Shown one piece after another: positions 41,919-52,561 of a stretch of 64,000 nucleotides of DNA. The translations under genes and the position numbers were made by a program. Each line of letters opens with the position of its first letter. The stretch's first letter is position 1. This DNA is from Psococerastis gibbosa (Eukaryota; Arthropoda; Insecta; Psocodea; Psocidae), in contig OZ020485.1 of assembly GCA_963971405.1 (NCBI GenBank), positions 8,990,001-9,054,000 of the forward strand, in the 5' to 3' direction. Below the pieces are notes generated by a model. It did not search any database. It was not told the DNA's origin and worked only from the letters and a program-made list of their open reading frames with translations.

Positions 41919-42235
41919 TGACGTCACATCAAGTAACGGATCAGTTGACGGTTTATAGATCATAAATCATGACGTCATACTAAATGAAATGCTAAAGTGA
42001 CGTATACAATGAATAAATGAATTTGGATAATCAATCAGAATTGAGGAAGCTGAAATCTTGCAGCCCCGCGAGAATAGCTGAAAGCGCTGCATTACGGTGT
42101 GCGGAGTTTTCCGGAACTACAAGAACCTGTTGTTGGACTGACGAAAATAGCCCGGTCTGACGTCATTGCCACCCTATGAATGAACCCCTCGTTCGGTTTC
42201 CCCTTTCGTTTTATCTCTCGAGATCTATAAAATCC
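41919..42235 (+). promoter_or_regulatory. CRE cluster and TATA box, candidate internal promoter
   Basis: Perfect TGACGTCA octamers at 41919-41926, 41970-41977 and 42158-42165 and a near match (GTGACGTAT, about 41997) precede a TATAAAA at 42226-42232. CREs bind CREB/ATF factors and are common in neuropeptide promoters. The block lies 0.7-1 kb upstream of the last exon of the precursor gene. Whether it drives a transcript is unknown. Confidence 0.4.
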
Positions 42236-42404
42236 GTGCTTGAAATCGGAGTGTCTCTTTTGAAATGGTTTTTGGAGTTATTGGAAAGGAGTGGGTTTCC
42301 TCTTTATAATTGGATTCGGTCAAACGATTCTTGTTCTTACAGGAGAGATTTAAAAATATTTTGTAAAACAATAGGTGGCCAGCAGCAGCCTGATCATATA
42401 ATAC

Positions 42405-42838
42405 CATGTCACGTGATGGTATTAATTCTATTGTTTAAAATAAAATCACACCAAATTTCAGAATTTTTTAATTTTTGATGCTGGTAATCGTCGCAGGAGT
42501 GCTGCTAACCGCGGAAAATTCAAATTGCGTCTATTTAAACAATTGAATGATCTTCGGCTATATTTCTTTCAATTTTTCTGTCATAGATTCAGACAAATTA
42601 TTTAATATATTAATTCAAAATTAAAACTTTTTTTAGGGCGATATGTGTTTATATTTGCTTTTGCTATTTATATTTGCTACGGCAGCGTCTCGTCCATCCC
42701 GTGGCTGGAGACCGTTATCAATATGGCTGCTAGTGTATCAGTTCAGTTCTTCATTATTGCCAACATCACAATCTAAAAAATTCTGAAATTTGCTGTTAAT
42801 TTATTTTAAACAATTGAATTAACACCATCACGTGACAA
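42405..42838. mobile_element. Foldback element with TCACGTGATGGT ends
   Basis: TCACGTGATGGTATTAATTC with ATTGTTTAAAATAAA (42409-42448) is inverted as TTATTTTAAACAATTGAATT with AACACCATCACGTGA (42797-42834). The interior includes CGTGGCTGGAGACCGTTATC, which recurs inverted near 58720. Confidence 0.65.
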
Positions 42839-42940
42839 TGACGTGGTATTATATTAACCCCGGTATTATAATCGCCATATTGTTGAAATTCATATAACCT
42901 ATAGGAAAAAAATCTATAGTCATTTCAAATTTTGTTGCAG

Positions 42941-43030
42941 ACTGAAGACTCGAGGTTGCAGAAAAGATTCGTATCAACGGAAGAGCAACTGACTCAGCAA
43001 CTTTCTTCTCTCAAGAAATCCACCCTTTAA
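42941..43030 (+). CDS. Candidate neuropeptide/prohormone precursor, last coding exon
   Basis: An acceptor AAATTTTGTTGCAG ends at 42940. Read in phase 0, as required by the donor at 28597, the exon encodes TEDSRLQKR followed by FVSTEEQLTQQLSSLKKSTL and a stop at 43028-43030. The Lys-Arg pair would release a 20-residue C-terminal peptide with an amphipathic helix pattern; an internal Lys-Lys could trim it to 14 residues plus basics. No C-terminal Gly is present, so no amidation. The link across a 14.3-kb intron is inferred from phase, matching acceptor style and the sense of the product. Three other candidate features of the gene lie nearby: a CRE cluster upstream, a poly-A signal downstream and the Gypsy insertion in the intron. 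Confidence 0.68.
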   Translation, partial: TEDSRLQKRFVSTEEQLTQQLSSLKKSTL

Positions 43031-43283
43031 ACTGTCTGCTGGTGAGCGTATTTATAAGTTAATATAAAATCTTTGTCCATTTTTTCTTTATCGTGGGTAA
43101 TATGATATGCTCAGTTTCTGGAGAATTCCGGATACTTAAGTTATAAATTAAATTTTGTTCCCTAAATGTGCTATAAATGAGTTGTATGAATATGATGAAT
43201 CTACAGTAGGAATAACGAAAGTGGCCTTTTACAAAATAACAGCTAACTAACACTTAGATTAGGATACTATAAGCATAAGTAAA

Positions 43284-43289
43284 AATAAA
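43284..43289 (+). terminator. Candidate poly-A signal AATAAA of the neuropeptide-precursor gene
   Basis: The first AATAAA after the stop at 43030, 254 nt downstream. In DNA this A+T-rich such hexamers are frequent, so the call is positional only. Confidence 0.3.
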
Positions 43290-43813
43290 TTAACAATGCA
43301 TGTACCCACATTCAGATTCCTGTATATTGAAATTTTATTGTGCTACCCGACCACGATAGCATGACACTTTGTTTATTCGAAAACTTACATATAATAAGTT
43401 TATTCAATTTTTGTAAGTGTTACAAATGTCACCCTATTGTGGTAGGGGCAGTGGTATCTGCCAAATTCACTTACAGTACAGTCTACTGATATACCAAATA
43501 TAGCTATTGTTTTTATAAAAGACCACCTATCATTTTTTCTACTAATGTGAGTATAGTAGTGTGACTTGCATGCCGGCCAAACATAAATAATTGTATTACA
43601 GTATCACTAGGTCAGATAAAATCCCTAAAACGATATATTAGGCACTATATCGTATGTAAATGCAAAAGCTTTCATGATCTGTATTGAAAACTGCGATGGT
43701 CGGGTCAATGGGAAATTAGCAAACCTATAGTTTTGTCCACAACAACTGAAGACATCTTCAGTCACTGCTGAGGTTCTGCAGAGGCGCAACCTTTACAGTT
43801 TACACATCCACCA
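43290..43813. other. No recognisable feature
   Basis: A+T-rich. A CATCTTCAGTCACTGCTGAG phrase near 43752 echoes the foldback family loop, possibly a remnant. Confidence 0.35.
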
Positions 43814-44183
43814 GCAGCCCTATTATGGCGATTTGAGATTTACATAATACCGGGGGTTATTGGATTGTTTTAAACAAATGAGTGCAAAATGCGCGGGAAA
43901 TTCAAATTTATAAATTAATATTTTTGGTGAGTTTCAATTTTTTCTCCCTTAGATGTAGACACATTAATTAAAATTCTTATTATATTTCAAAATTCTACCT
44001 ATACATTTTAATTTGTATTAGTATTTCGTTCAATTATTAAACAATGCAACCATTTTCTTGTATTCCAATAATTTATTACTTTGAATTTCCCTCGCATATT
44101 TTGACATTTTGACACCTTATTATTGTGCTATTAAGAAATAAACCCGGCATTATGTTAACCCCAAATCGCCATAATAGGGCTGC
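43814..44183. mobile_element. 370-bp TIR element (GGCGATT family)
   Basis: GCAGCCCTATTATGGCGATT at the left is the exact complement of AATCGCCATAATAGGGCTGC at the right. Inside it the TTACATAATACCGGGGG / CCCGGCATTATGTTAACCCC pair extends the arms to about 45 bp. Non-coding interior. Confidence 0.75.
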
Positions 44184-45035
44184 AGAAGTTGTAGTCGAAA
44201 CGTTTTCTTCTTCTTCAAGTTCTTGCACCCCTGATCGTTACAGTTGAAGCGACATGTATAGAATTTTAGGCCTAATACAATTTTCCCTTCCCAGTTTTGA
44301 GTCAAAGTCAAATTTTCCTGTTCAAAATTAATTAATTAATTAATTTTTTTACTTTAGGAACTATAAGCTCCAATTTGAGATACTTTTCTGTAAATAAATA
44401 TTCTATTCTTTTCTATAATACCTGCATCTACATGTCTTTTTATGCTGATGGTTCCGGCATGCAAACGATTTTGAGACTGATTATTTTTTAACCCTCGAAA
44501 TTCATTGTGTGTTGTAGATAGTAGCTTTTTGTTAAAATTACCTATTTTTACAAAAACCTAGCTAGATGTTTCTTCCCATTCTTATGTAACTGGCAGCGCA
44601 ACGGTGGTCGGTGAACACACAATAAATGCGATTATTAAATTCATAAATATGTCTCATCGTCAATCAACGATGCTTCATAGGGAGTAAGGTAGTAAGTAAA
44701 TTGGTAAATTATTCTTCAAATTTTGAGAAGGGTATACTAAGCTACTCAAAGTACCTATACTGTCTCACTGTACTGTATGAAACAGTGTGTTTATTTCAAT
44801 ATGAATATACCAAAATAAATAGTCATTAATTCGAAGAAACACTGTGTTTTTATTCGTTTAATCGACGAAACACAGTGTTTTTATGAATTAACTTTTAATT
44901 GATCACACTGGACCGTTAGTACATCAGACCTTATCACCGTTGCATCGCAGAAGCTGATTAGCCTACAGTTTAAACAGTCTACTCCTACATTTTATGCGAA
45001 TATGCAGTGCATCTAGGTATAGCCTAGCAATTTAA
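44184..45035. other. No gene; repeated GAAACACTGTGTTTTTAT words
   Basis: 44835-44885 holds GAAACACTGTGTTTTTAT and GAAACACAGTGTTTTTAT flanked by complementary TTAATTC/GAATTAA, a small foldback. A similar word is at about 54090. Confidence 0.5.
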
Positions 45036-45675
45036 ATAATTAGTATAACCTCGTAATTCAATCATATTTTAATTTTCAACACAAAATTCTACATTATCGT
45101 CGTATCGTAATATACCTGTATACTATAGTTCTATACAATATTTAATTGTGATGTCATGCAATAGATTATATTGTAATGTAAGCGTTTTCTTTTACACATT
45201 ACACATACGACACATCATTATCTACACACCCTATATTATAGTGCGAGAAATTTTTCTTTTTTCACATTTATTCTATTGTATTTCTAATTCTATGATGGTA
45301 TACCTGGCCTAGGTGTTTTGGTTTTTAGCGACTGTTTGACCAGCCTAAACGTAAAAAAAAAAAAATAGGCTGATCGAACAGTAGCTAAAATAATCATAGA
45401 ATTAGAAATATATTTAAAGTGTAAGAATAGAGAGATTTCTCATTTTATACAATAGTATAGGGTGTGTAGATAATGATTTATGTGTAAATAATGTTTATAT
45501 ATATACATTACAATATAATATAAATTTAATATAATATGATAAATTTAGCCATTTTTATGATTTAGGTACAGTATACGCCTACCGATTATAAATATTTTAC
45601 CAGCAATTGGCATAACACTAATATTTTAAAATCAATTTTAGTAATTACGAGGTTGTATAATGACTGCTACAGTAA
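45036..45675. repeat. Imperfect inverted repeat of about 630 bp
   Basis: The left arm (about 45036-45347, with TAACCTCGTAATT, ATTATCTACACACCCTATA, AATTCTATGAT) pairs in reverse order with the right arm (about 45366-45660: ATCATAGAATT, TAGGGTGTGTAGATAATGAT, AATTACGAGGTTGTA). A poly-A loop lies at 45352-45365. It is a large decayed foldback or TIR element. Confidence 0.75.
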
Positions 45676-46502
45676 TGCGATGAATAAATGTAGCTGAATC
45701 TGTGCAAAGCTCCTTGTAAATACAATAATATAATTTTCTCAATTAGCCTATCAGTAGGTGACCCGGGAAATTTTCGAGATTTTTTAAACCTAAATATAAA
45801 TTACGGTAGACCCACAGTGCAGGTGTCACGATGGTGTGCCAATTAAAATACAAAGTAGCCTAGAGACTACAGATTAGATCTATAGGTAAATTACGCTTTG
45901 TTGAGCCATGTCACAGCAAAAAAATCACGGTTACAAGGTGACATCTAGGCATACAGTGTGTAGAAGTGGTACGGGAATAACTATCATCTTACAAATGATC
46001 TATGCGATGTGAGCTTTCGTATTTATATTAGCCTATTTGTAAGATGACTGCTGATCACATAACACTGGCACAGTATGCCTCAGTTACTCACTTTTTTTGC
46101 GCTGACGACGTATGGCTGAACTGAAGTTTTACAATTCACAGTGTAATTTACAATGTAGGTACTCTTTCCTGTAGGTCTACTTACTTACCTACTACTACTA
46201 ATTACTTGAATTTGTACCAAACCTCTACTAAGTTAGTGCCAGTGGCGTATATATACATTTTAATAGAACCAGATTTGTGTCCCATATATATACGTCACTG
46301 TCTAGCGTCGTCTTTCTTAATTTAACTCTACATTAAAAATCTATAAACTTTATCATGTTCTTCCTAAAACATCTATTGTATATGTGTATTTAATAGCGAT
46401 ACTCACGATGTTTCTTAACCTGTCTAATCAAGCGATACCAGAAAAAAACTTGTTTTCGTCTAAGTGAAAAAGCTTCGTTCTGAATCTCACGGACGAGCGT
46501 TA
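45676..46502. other. No recognisable feature
   Basis: No gene and no clear repeat. Confidence 0.35.
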
Positions 46503-46886
46503 GGCGCCCATTCCATTGACCGGCTAGGGCTATTTCCAAAAACAGTGACGTGGTAGCAGACATTCAAGACTTAGGTTGCGTTTCCACCGATCTCGCATTG
46601 CAGAATGCGAATGACATTGACGGAAATTACAATTTTTCTTTTTATAGAAATCTATTAAAATGTTTGTACTTAACATATCCCCTGACGCCATTTTTTAATT
46701 TTAGTTTGTTTGTTTGTGATTTTACTGTATGATCATTGATCAATTTTAACTATGGCATAGAGGAAAATAAACATTTCCGTCAATTCTGCAATGCGAGGTC
46801 GGTGGAAACGCCACCTAAGTCTTGAATGTCTGCTACCACGTCACCGTTGTTGGAAATAGCCCTAGCCGGTCAATGGAATGGGCACC
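46503..46886 (+). mobile_element. 384-bp nested MITE, copy 1
   Basis: Outer ends GGCGCCCATTCCATTGACCG and CGGTCAATGGAATGGGCACC. Outer arms include GACGTGGTAGCAGACATTCA and its complement. At the centre lies an inner element (46574-46815) with its own TIRs (TTTCCACCGATCTCGCATTG / CGAGGTCGGTGGAAACG) and a GTTTGTTTGTTTGTGATT interior. Flanks TTA/TTT. Confidence 0.85.
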
Positions 46887-47052
46887 TTTCCAATAATTCC
46901 TCATTATAATTTGGAATGTCTTGTTGGCTTGGCTTGAACGTAAGGGAGGAGTGTGCCGGCAGGCCACTCTTCTGCTGTCCCCATAATGCCATAAATAACG
47001 CAATAAATCACGTCAATACTTTAGTTACAGTGAAAGGCCATCGTTGGCATAT

Positions 47053-47212
47053 AATAGTTGTTAGCGTGCTCGAACTTTTGCGAGTCTCTACACACCATGT
47101 GATCGAAGACTCGTCGTAACTCAGAACATGTATTACCTACAGAGGCGACTGATGAGGTTATTCGGATACATTCATTAAATTGCATACAATTAATCTTAAA
47201 AAAAAATTCAAC
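47053..47212 (+). repeat. SINE family B, diverged copy
   Basis: GTTAGCGTGCTCGAACTTTT, GCGAGTCTCTACACACCATG and GAGGCGACTGATGAGGTTAT, ending in an A-run at 47197. Confidence 0.7.
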
Positions 47213-47479
47213 ATGTTTGAGATATACGTGAGAACCTCAATTTAGCCTATTACAATACAATCGTGACTATCCCTGTTGTACAGCAATCGTAGGCATTCTT
47301 TGATGACTTTCCCACCAAAATATGAAAACACTAGCCATATGTAAACATGTTTTAACAAAGAGTGTCACACTACTTACTACCTGCTGTACTTGATCCAATG
47401 CCAGCTCTGTCATTCGCCGACGAGTGTAACACTCGTCTTATTTGTCAACACTAGAAATTTGAGATGACATTGTCACACT
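47213..47479. other. No gene
   Basis: Contains a segment similar to 2107-2155 (CCACCAAAATATGAAAACAC). Confidence 0.35.
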
Positions 47480-47714
47480 TTGTTTACTTATGGCAAATGG
47501 TTAAGTCATGCTTTCGCCTGTTGCATTGCATTGGTAAGCTTGTCTCAGCTTGTCCATCATCACTTGTGACTGGTGTAGGTTGACATCGAGGACGTATAGT
47601 ATACCAGTTTGCCAATGTTCATACGGAAACAATACAAATAATGTCCGAAATCCATGGGATCTTTAGCATTGGACAAGGGTCCAATGGGCCAATATAAGTT
47701 GGCCTAGGTCCATA
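47480..47714 (-). repeat. Dispersed repeat E, minus copy
   Basis: Reverse of 30969-31190: TGGTTAAGTCATGCTTTCGC, ACAATACAAATAATGTCCGA and CATTGGACAAGGGTCCAATG. It abuts MITE copy 2. Confidence 0.65.
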
Positions 47715-48097
47715 GGCGCCCATTCCACCGACCGGCTAGGGCTATTTACAAAAACGGTGACGTGGTAGCAGGCATTCAAGACTTGGTGGCGTTTCCATCG
47801 ACCTCGCATTGCAGAATGCAAATGACATTGTCGGAAATTAGAATTTTTCTTTTTATAGAAATCTATTAAAATGTTTGTACTTAACATATCCCCTGACGCC
47901 ATTTTTTAATTTTAGTTTGTTTGTTTGTGATTTTACTGTATGATCATTGATCAATTTTAACTATGGCATAGAGGAAAATAAACATTTCCGTCAATTCTGC
48001 AATGCGAGGTCGGTGGAAACCCCGCCTAAGTCATGAATGTCTGCTACCACGTCACTGTTTTTGTAAATAGCCCTAGCCGGTCGGTGGAATGGGCGCC
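47715..48097 (+). mobile_element. 383-bp nested MITE, copy 2
   Basis: Perfect GGCGCCCATTCCACCGACCG ends with the same outer/inner structure as copy 1 and ATA on both sides. It is very similar to copies 1 and 3. Confidence 0.9.
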
Positions 48098-48792
48098 ATA
48101 AGAAGTCCTTCATAGGATGTTATTATTATTAGGGCAAGTGTTTTGATATTGTATTATTTTGGCCAAAAAGTCAACATAAAGTACTACAATTACAACTTAC
48201 TTTATACACATATTCATACTGTGATTCTGGCTACGGCCTTGCTTCCAACCCATTTTCCATTTCCAGCCTACTTTAGGCTAAACACCTACTGAAAGTCAAG
48301 AAATCCTCAAGACCAATCTTAAATTTTTGCAAAATACGGTAATAACATCTTTAATAAAAATTTGCTGTGTTGTACAAAGCTTCCCATGAGCATAGACTAT
48401 AATAGGAATGGAGCCTATATCCTTTCCTCTCATGTTATTCAGAGGTATCAATCAAAATTAAAAATGGTGCAATTGTTTAACTGATTGTGAATTATTAATG
48501 TAAAAAAAATTTAATAGAATAATATTTGCTTCTTTGCTTATACATGCAGTTTAAATTTTTAACCTTATCTTCAAACATATATATAGTACCAACGAAAAAT
48601 ATTGTCTCACCCTGGGAATTATTTAAACAATTTAAATATTAAAAAATTAAAATATTAATTTCTTTTGAGAACGCGCCAATTTAAAATTGAAAATTGTCGT
48701 ACGGAATGATCAAAGTTACCCCTGTGATCAAAGTATACCCACTTTACGGTAGCAGACGAGATTCAACTGTTTTCGAATGTTGATTTACCAAT
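48098..48792. other. No recognisable feature
   Basis: A+T-rich, nothing coding. Confidence 0.35.
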
Positions 48793-48945
48793 CGGGCCTA
48801 CTATGGCGATTAGTATTAACTTATGCTTGGGGTAAAAAATGTAAACAAAACCATTTTCCTTAGCAATTTCCACTGTAAAATTATCTTGCTCACATTTTTG
48901 ATCCCGGGTTAGAATTTAAAATAATCGCAATAGTAGACCCGCAGG
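48793..48945. mobile_element. Short MITE of the GGCGATT family
   Basis: CGGGCCTACTATGGCGATTA at the left against TAATCGCAATAGTAGACCCG at the right, with a middle CAATTTCCACTGTAAAATTA shared with 18117-18268. Confidence 0.65.
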
Positions 48946-49079
48946 AATAAATGTACTGCCTATGCCTAGCATACAGTATATAAGGCTTATAATTAACAGC
49001 AATTTTATTCATCACGGTTGACAAAAAAAAAATTCTATTTTTAAGATATGTTTCACTTATTTCTGGATAACCAATGGCT

Positions 49080-49425
49080 ACACCTAGTTGAATCTACCAG
49101 AACAGAGCCTGTTCAAAACTGCAGCAATCTTGGTAGTGTGCACAGCGTTGGCAGGGAAACATGGTAGGACATGATATCCCGCTGAGACTGAGAGTCAATC
49201 TAATAAGTGTGTGCCGAGTCCTAGTCACCTCTGAATTAATCGTGTGATTTAACTATGCTGCGTTATAATTAGGAGTCAGTCAAGTCCCCTTCTCCCTGAG
49301 GTGAAGGAGTCTGCCCTTAGGGTGTCTCAAGTTAATAAACAGACTCACTCTCACGACCAGACTGACAGGGTTGCTTAATGCAGAAATACTGAAAGCAGGC
49401 GTTGGAAGATAAACAAACAACTTAT
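49080..49425 (-). repeat. Repeat D, minus copy
   Basis: Reverse of 26540-26970: GTGTGCACAGCGTTGGCAGG, CTCCCTGAGGTGAAGGAGTC and TGCAGAAATACTGAAAGCAG. Confidence 0.7.
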
Positions 49426-49594
49426 TCCCAGATAAGTATTCAGTATTATTTTACGTTGGCGCTAGGGTGCTCCAATGGATACCTAGGATACGGAATGCTA
49501 GGCTAATGGGAATTACAAATTTGTGCAGCCTACTGCTGGTAGCTGACAGATAAATCGCAATCCATGAGACTAGGTTATTTTATATTCCTTATCA

Positions 49595-49710
49595 GGACAT
49601 CATTGAGGGTATGGCCAAAGGCACCATTCCAAAGATTGGCAAGAGTGGAGAAGGAGATTTAAATATTCGTTGCAAACCAATCGATAGATTGAAACTCCAG
49701 AAGAATAAGT
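49595..49710 (+). pseudogene. RTE-like 3' remnant
   Basis: GACATCATTGAGGGTATGGC, then AAAGGCACCATTC, and AACCAATCGATAGATTGAAA follow the same order as 13110-13280, reading IIEGMAKGTI in one frame. Confidence 0.55.
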
Positions 49711-50028
49711 ATATACCTGGATAGAAAGGTAAAGGTTTGATTTTAAATTTTTCCCCTGATGAGTTAAGAGGTGCGGGAAGAAAATATGTTTCGAGCAAAT
49801 TTTACAATATACCTACAATATAATTATTAGCTTATAAGGTCGCAACACATTTGAATTAAGCAGGTAAGTCTCACAAGTGCAATTAAATCGTGAAATCACT
49901 ACCTACTGATCTATGAATGTCCTGATAAATATGTAATAATACGAGGACCGTCTGAAAAGTTCTAATAATCGCATATTTCTAATGCAGTGGTAAAAATGTC
50001 TGAATAACCAACACAACCTATGCACAAC

Positions 50029-50191
50029 CGATGGCCAGGTGGTAGCGTGCTTGTACTTGTGCGAGTCTCTACACGCCATGCGATCGGAGACGTATCGTAA
50101 CTCGACACAAGTACCTATTAGGTAACTTAGTGAGGCGACTGAAGAGGTCAATCGGATACATTCTTTGAATTGTTTGCATGCGATTAACCTT

Positions 50192-50218
<27 letters not shown>
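50029..50218 (+). repeat. SINE family B, best-preserved copy
   Basis: CGATGGCCAGGTGGTAGCGT head through GCATGCGATTAACCTT and a 26-A tail (50192-50217), the mark of retroposition. Confidence 0.9.
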
Positions 50219-50224
<6 letters not shown>

Positions 50225-50355
50225 TGAGAAAATGTGAAGGTTCATTAACTAAATGCAATTAGTGATTAGTTAGCCCGATATTAACTTAGTTAGACCCCTC
50301 GACCAAACTTATTAAGCATAGAAAAACTCTCCCACGAAGGTTTCCAATAATTTCA

Positions 50356-50580
50356 GGACATGTAGCGTAGTGGTACGGACTCTGACTTTCACCCGGAAGG
50401 TTGTTGGTTCGAGTCCGACACTGGCTACATTTTCTGGCCATGCTTCGGAGGGCATATAAAGCAGGCGGTTCCGGGCCATCCTAGTTGAGTGTAAGAGAGG
50501 GCTTTATAGCCCTAACTCCGCTAGGTTAGCTTAGTTATAGAAACAATAAAAAGTCCTTATTTATTTTATTTATTTATAAT
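50356..50580 (+). repeat. SINE family A copy
   Basis: GGACATGTAGCGTAGTGGTA head, GGTTCGAGTCC B box, body to CTCCGCTAGGTTAGCTTAGT and a (TTTA)n end. Confidence 0.88.
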
Positions 50581-50796
50581 TTGCCATGTAGCCTATCATC
50601 AAAAATTTGGTATCGAAGCAGTGGCGGATTAAACCCCCCTAAGCTATATAAAAAAAGAAGCATTTTCTATCAACTAGAGTAAAACAAATAATTTCGCACA
50701 TTACCTAGTAGTTTAAAAAAAAGAAACAGAATGAATTGAAAATGTCAATCACTGCTGTCTACAAGTGTCTATTTGTCACGTTTTTACGTATTTTTG

Positions 50797-51510
50797 CTTT
50801 CCAATATAGGAGCCAAACGTAGTAATTTATAAGGAAAGCTTTGTGATGGTCAAAATTTTCGGCTCCGAGATTTCAACGGATTTACAGGTTTTGAGGTACC
50901 ACGAACCCAAAAAAGTGGTTTTTACGAAATATCTACCTGTCGCTCTGGCTGTCTGTCGCTCTGTCGCTCTGTCTGCTCATCGATTTCCCGGCAAACAACT
51001 TGAAATGAAATTTTGCATGTAGGTTCACAAAAATCATACCTCGGGACCAATTTTTTATTTGGGGCTAACTCAAAATTGGGGGGGTTTTATTTTCATAAAA
51101 CTCCAAAAAAACGTCTAAACAAATTATTTATCAAAAACGGCTTAAATTCACATATTATATTGTAGTCATTATTAATGCTGACAAAACGCGGTGGGTCGCT
51201 TGCCCCTTGATTGTTTTCTTCTGGGGGTAAAAAAATTAAAATAAGTAAATTTTTATGAAAAATGACTAAAAAATAATTTTTCTACGGAATCTTTCTATCA
51301 ATAATTTCTCTCATTAGGTATGTTTTAGGTGTTAAAAATAGTAAAAAACCCGAACAGGTTGCTTCCCCAAAAAGTATTTGATTTTTCGCTTACAATTTTA
51401 TTCACGCTCCAATACATTGCGTGCCTTGCCATTATTATCTATGAAATTACTCTATCTACTAATTGATAAATGAAAAGCATGTTCGAGTAAACTTGGACCG
51501 GTTCTTTTTG
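50797..51510 (+). repeat. R1 copy with internal deletion
   Basis: GCTTTCCAATATAGGAGCC start, the CTGTCGCTCTGTC microsatellite at 50937-50975, CTTGCCCCTTGATTGTTTTC, and AAAGCATGTTCGAGTAAACT near the end. Confidence 0.8.
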
Positions 51511-52204
51511 TTGACTAGCTTGTAAAAACAGAGGTTCAATTGACATCTGCCCCTCCCAAAACTTTTTGTTTAATCCGCCACTGTGTCGAGGGCAATTTAT
51601 CTGTGGGCTAGGACCATGTTCAAGGACGGATACAGGGGGGGGGGTAGCTGCCTCCCCCAAAATTTGGTAAATCTATTGTAAATTAATTAATTACTCTCTA
51701 ATTTGACCCTCAACTACCCCAAACTACCCCCCCCCCCCCCCCAAAATGGGCTGGAGCCGTGCCCTGACGGAAATCCTGGATGCGCCCCGGTGTAAATGGG
51801 AAATGATGAAAGAATGAATGAATGAAGGAATACCTAGAAAAGCGGTTTATTACTTTAATAATAAGTTGCGGGCTGAGTGGGCGTCTATGCATTGAAAGAG
51901 GTGACTTTTAATGAGTTTTCCGGCTGCTGACTCTGACGTCACCACCAACGTCAGCTTGCCTGATACATATCACTTAATAATATCAGATAATGTTTACAAA
52001 GGATTGGAACCTATCAAATTGTCTCTTATACTATATATATATATATATATATATTTGATTTAATAATACATTTGATTTGATTTGATATATTGCATAACAT
52101 TGGCATGCTACCTATTATGCGATATATAAGTTATACCTAACGCCATAAGTAGTTCAGCACCCACATGGAATTTTTTGTCAGTTTCTGTTTTAACATCGAA
52201 ACTT
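51511..52204. other. No gene; poly-G, poly-C and (AT)n
   Basis: GGATACAGGGGGGGGGGTAG (51630), a 16-C run at 51727-51742, (ATGA)n at 51815 and (TA)13 at 52029-52054. A perfect CRE lies at 51934-51941. Confidence 0.5.
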
Positions 52205-52320
52205 TTCCGGCTTGAGGATTACAATTAAATAAATAAATAATGACTTTTGTTCTATAACTCAGCCAACCTAGCTAGTCTTACCTAGACTAGGCGATATGGC
52301 GGAGTTGGGCTTATTCTCTA
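52205..52320 (-). repeat. SINE family A tail
   Basis: AAATAAATAAATAATGACTT, TTGTTCTATAACTCAGCCAA and CCTAGCTAG, the reverse of the SINE A 3' end. Confidence 0.55.
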
Positions 52321-52561
52321 TTCAGGAACAATTATTTACTTATTAAAAAGGATGTACTCAATTGAAGAGCTGTATGAGCTTATTTTATGCTTTTATAAAT
52401 GTGAATTTATCACTTTATCCAGCCATTATCTATAAATTAATGGCCAAAGTGATTAATGAAGCTTTACTTTTTACTCAATCCAACAATAATGCATGTGCTA
52501 ATGTGTGCATATGTCTTGTTAATATAGAAGCAGCGTAAGACAGTATTCTAAATAAATAAAA

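Larger units (their letters stand above)
28597..42940 (+). other. Predicted 14.3-kb intron 2 of the neuropeptide-precursor gene
   Basis: GTAAGT donor to TTGCAG acceptor. Over half of it is the Gypsy element (32673-40767). The rest holds foldback elements, SINE A, repeat D and R1 copies, and a promoter-like block at 41919-42235. Confidence 0.6.
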
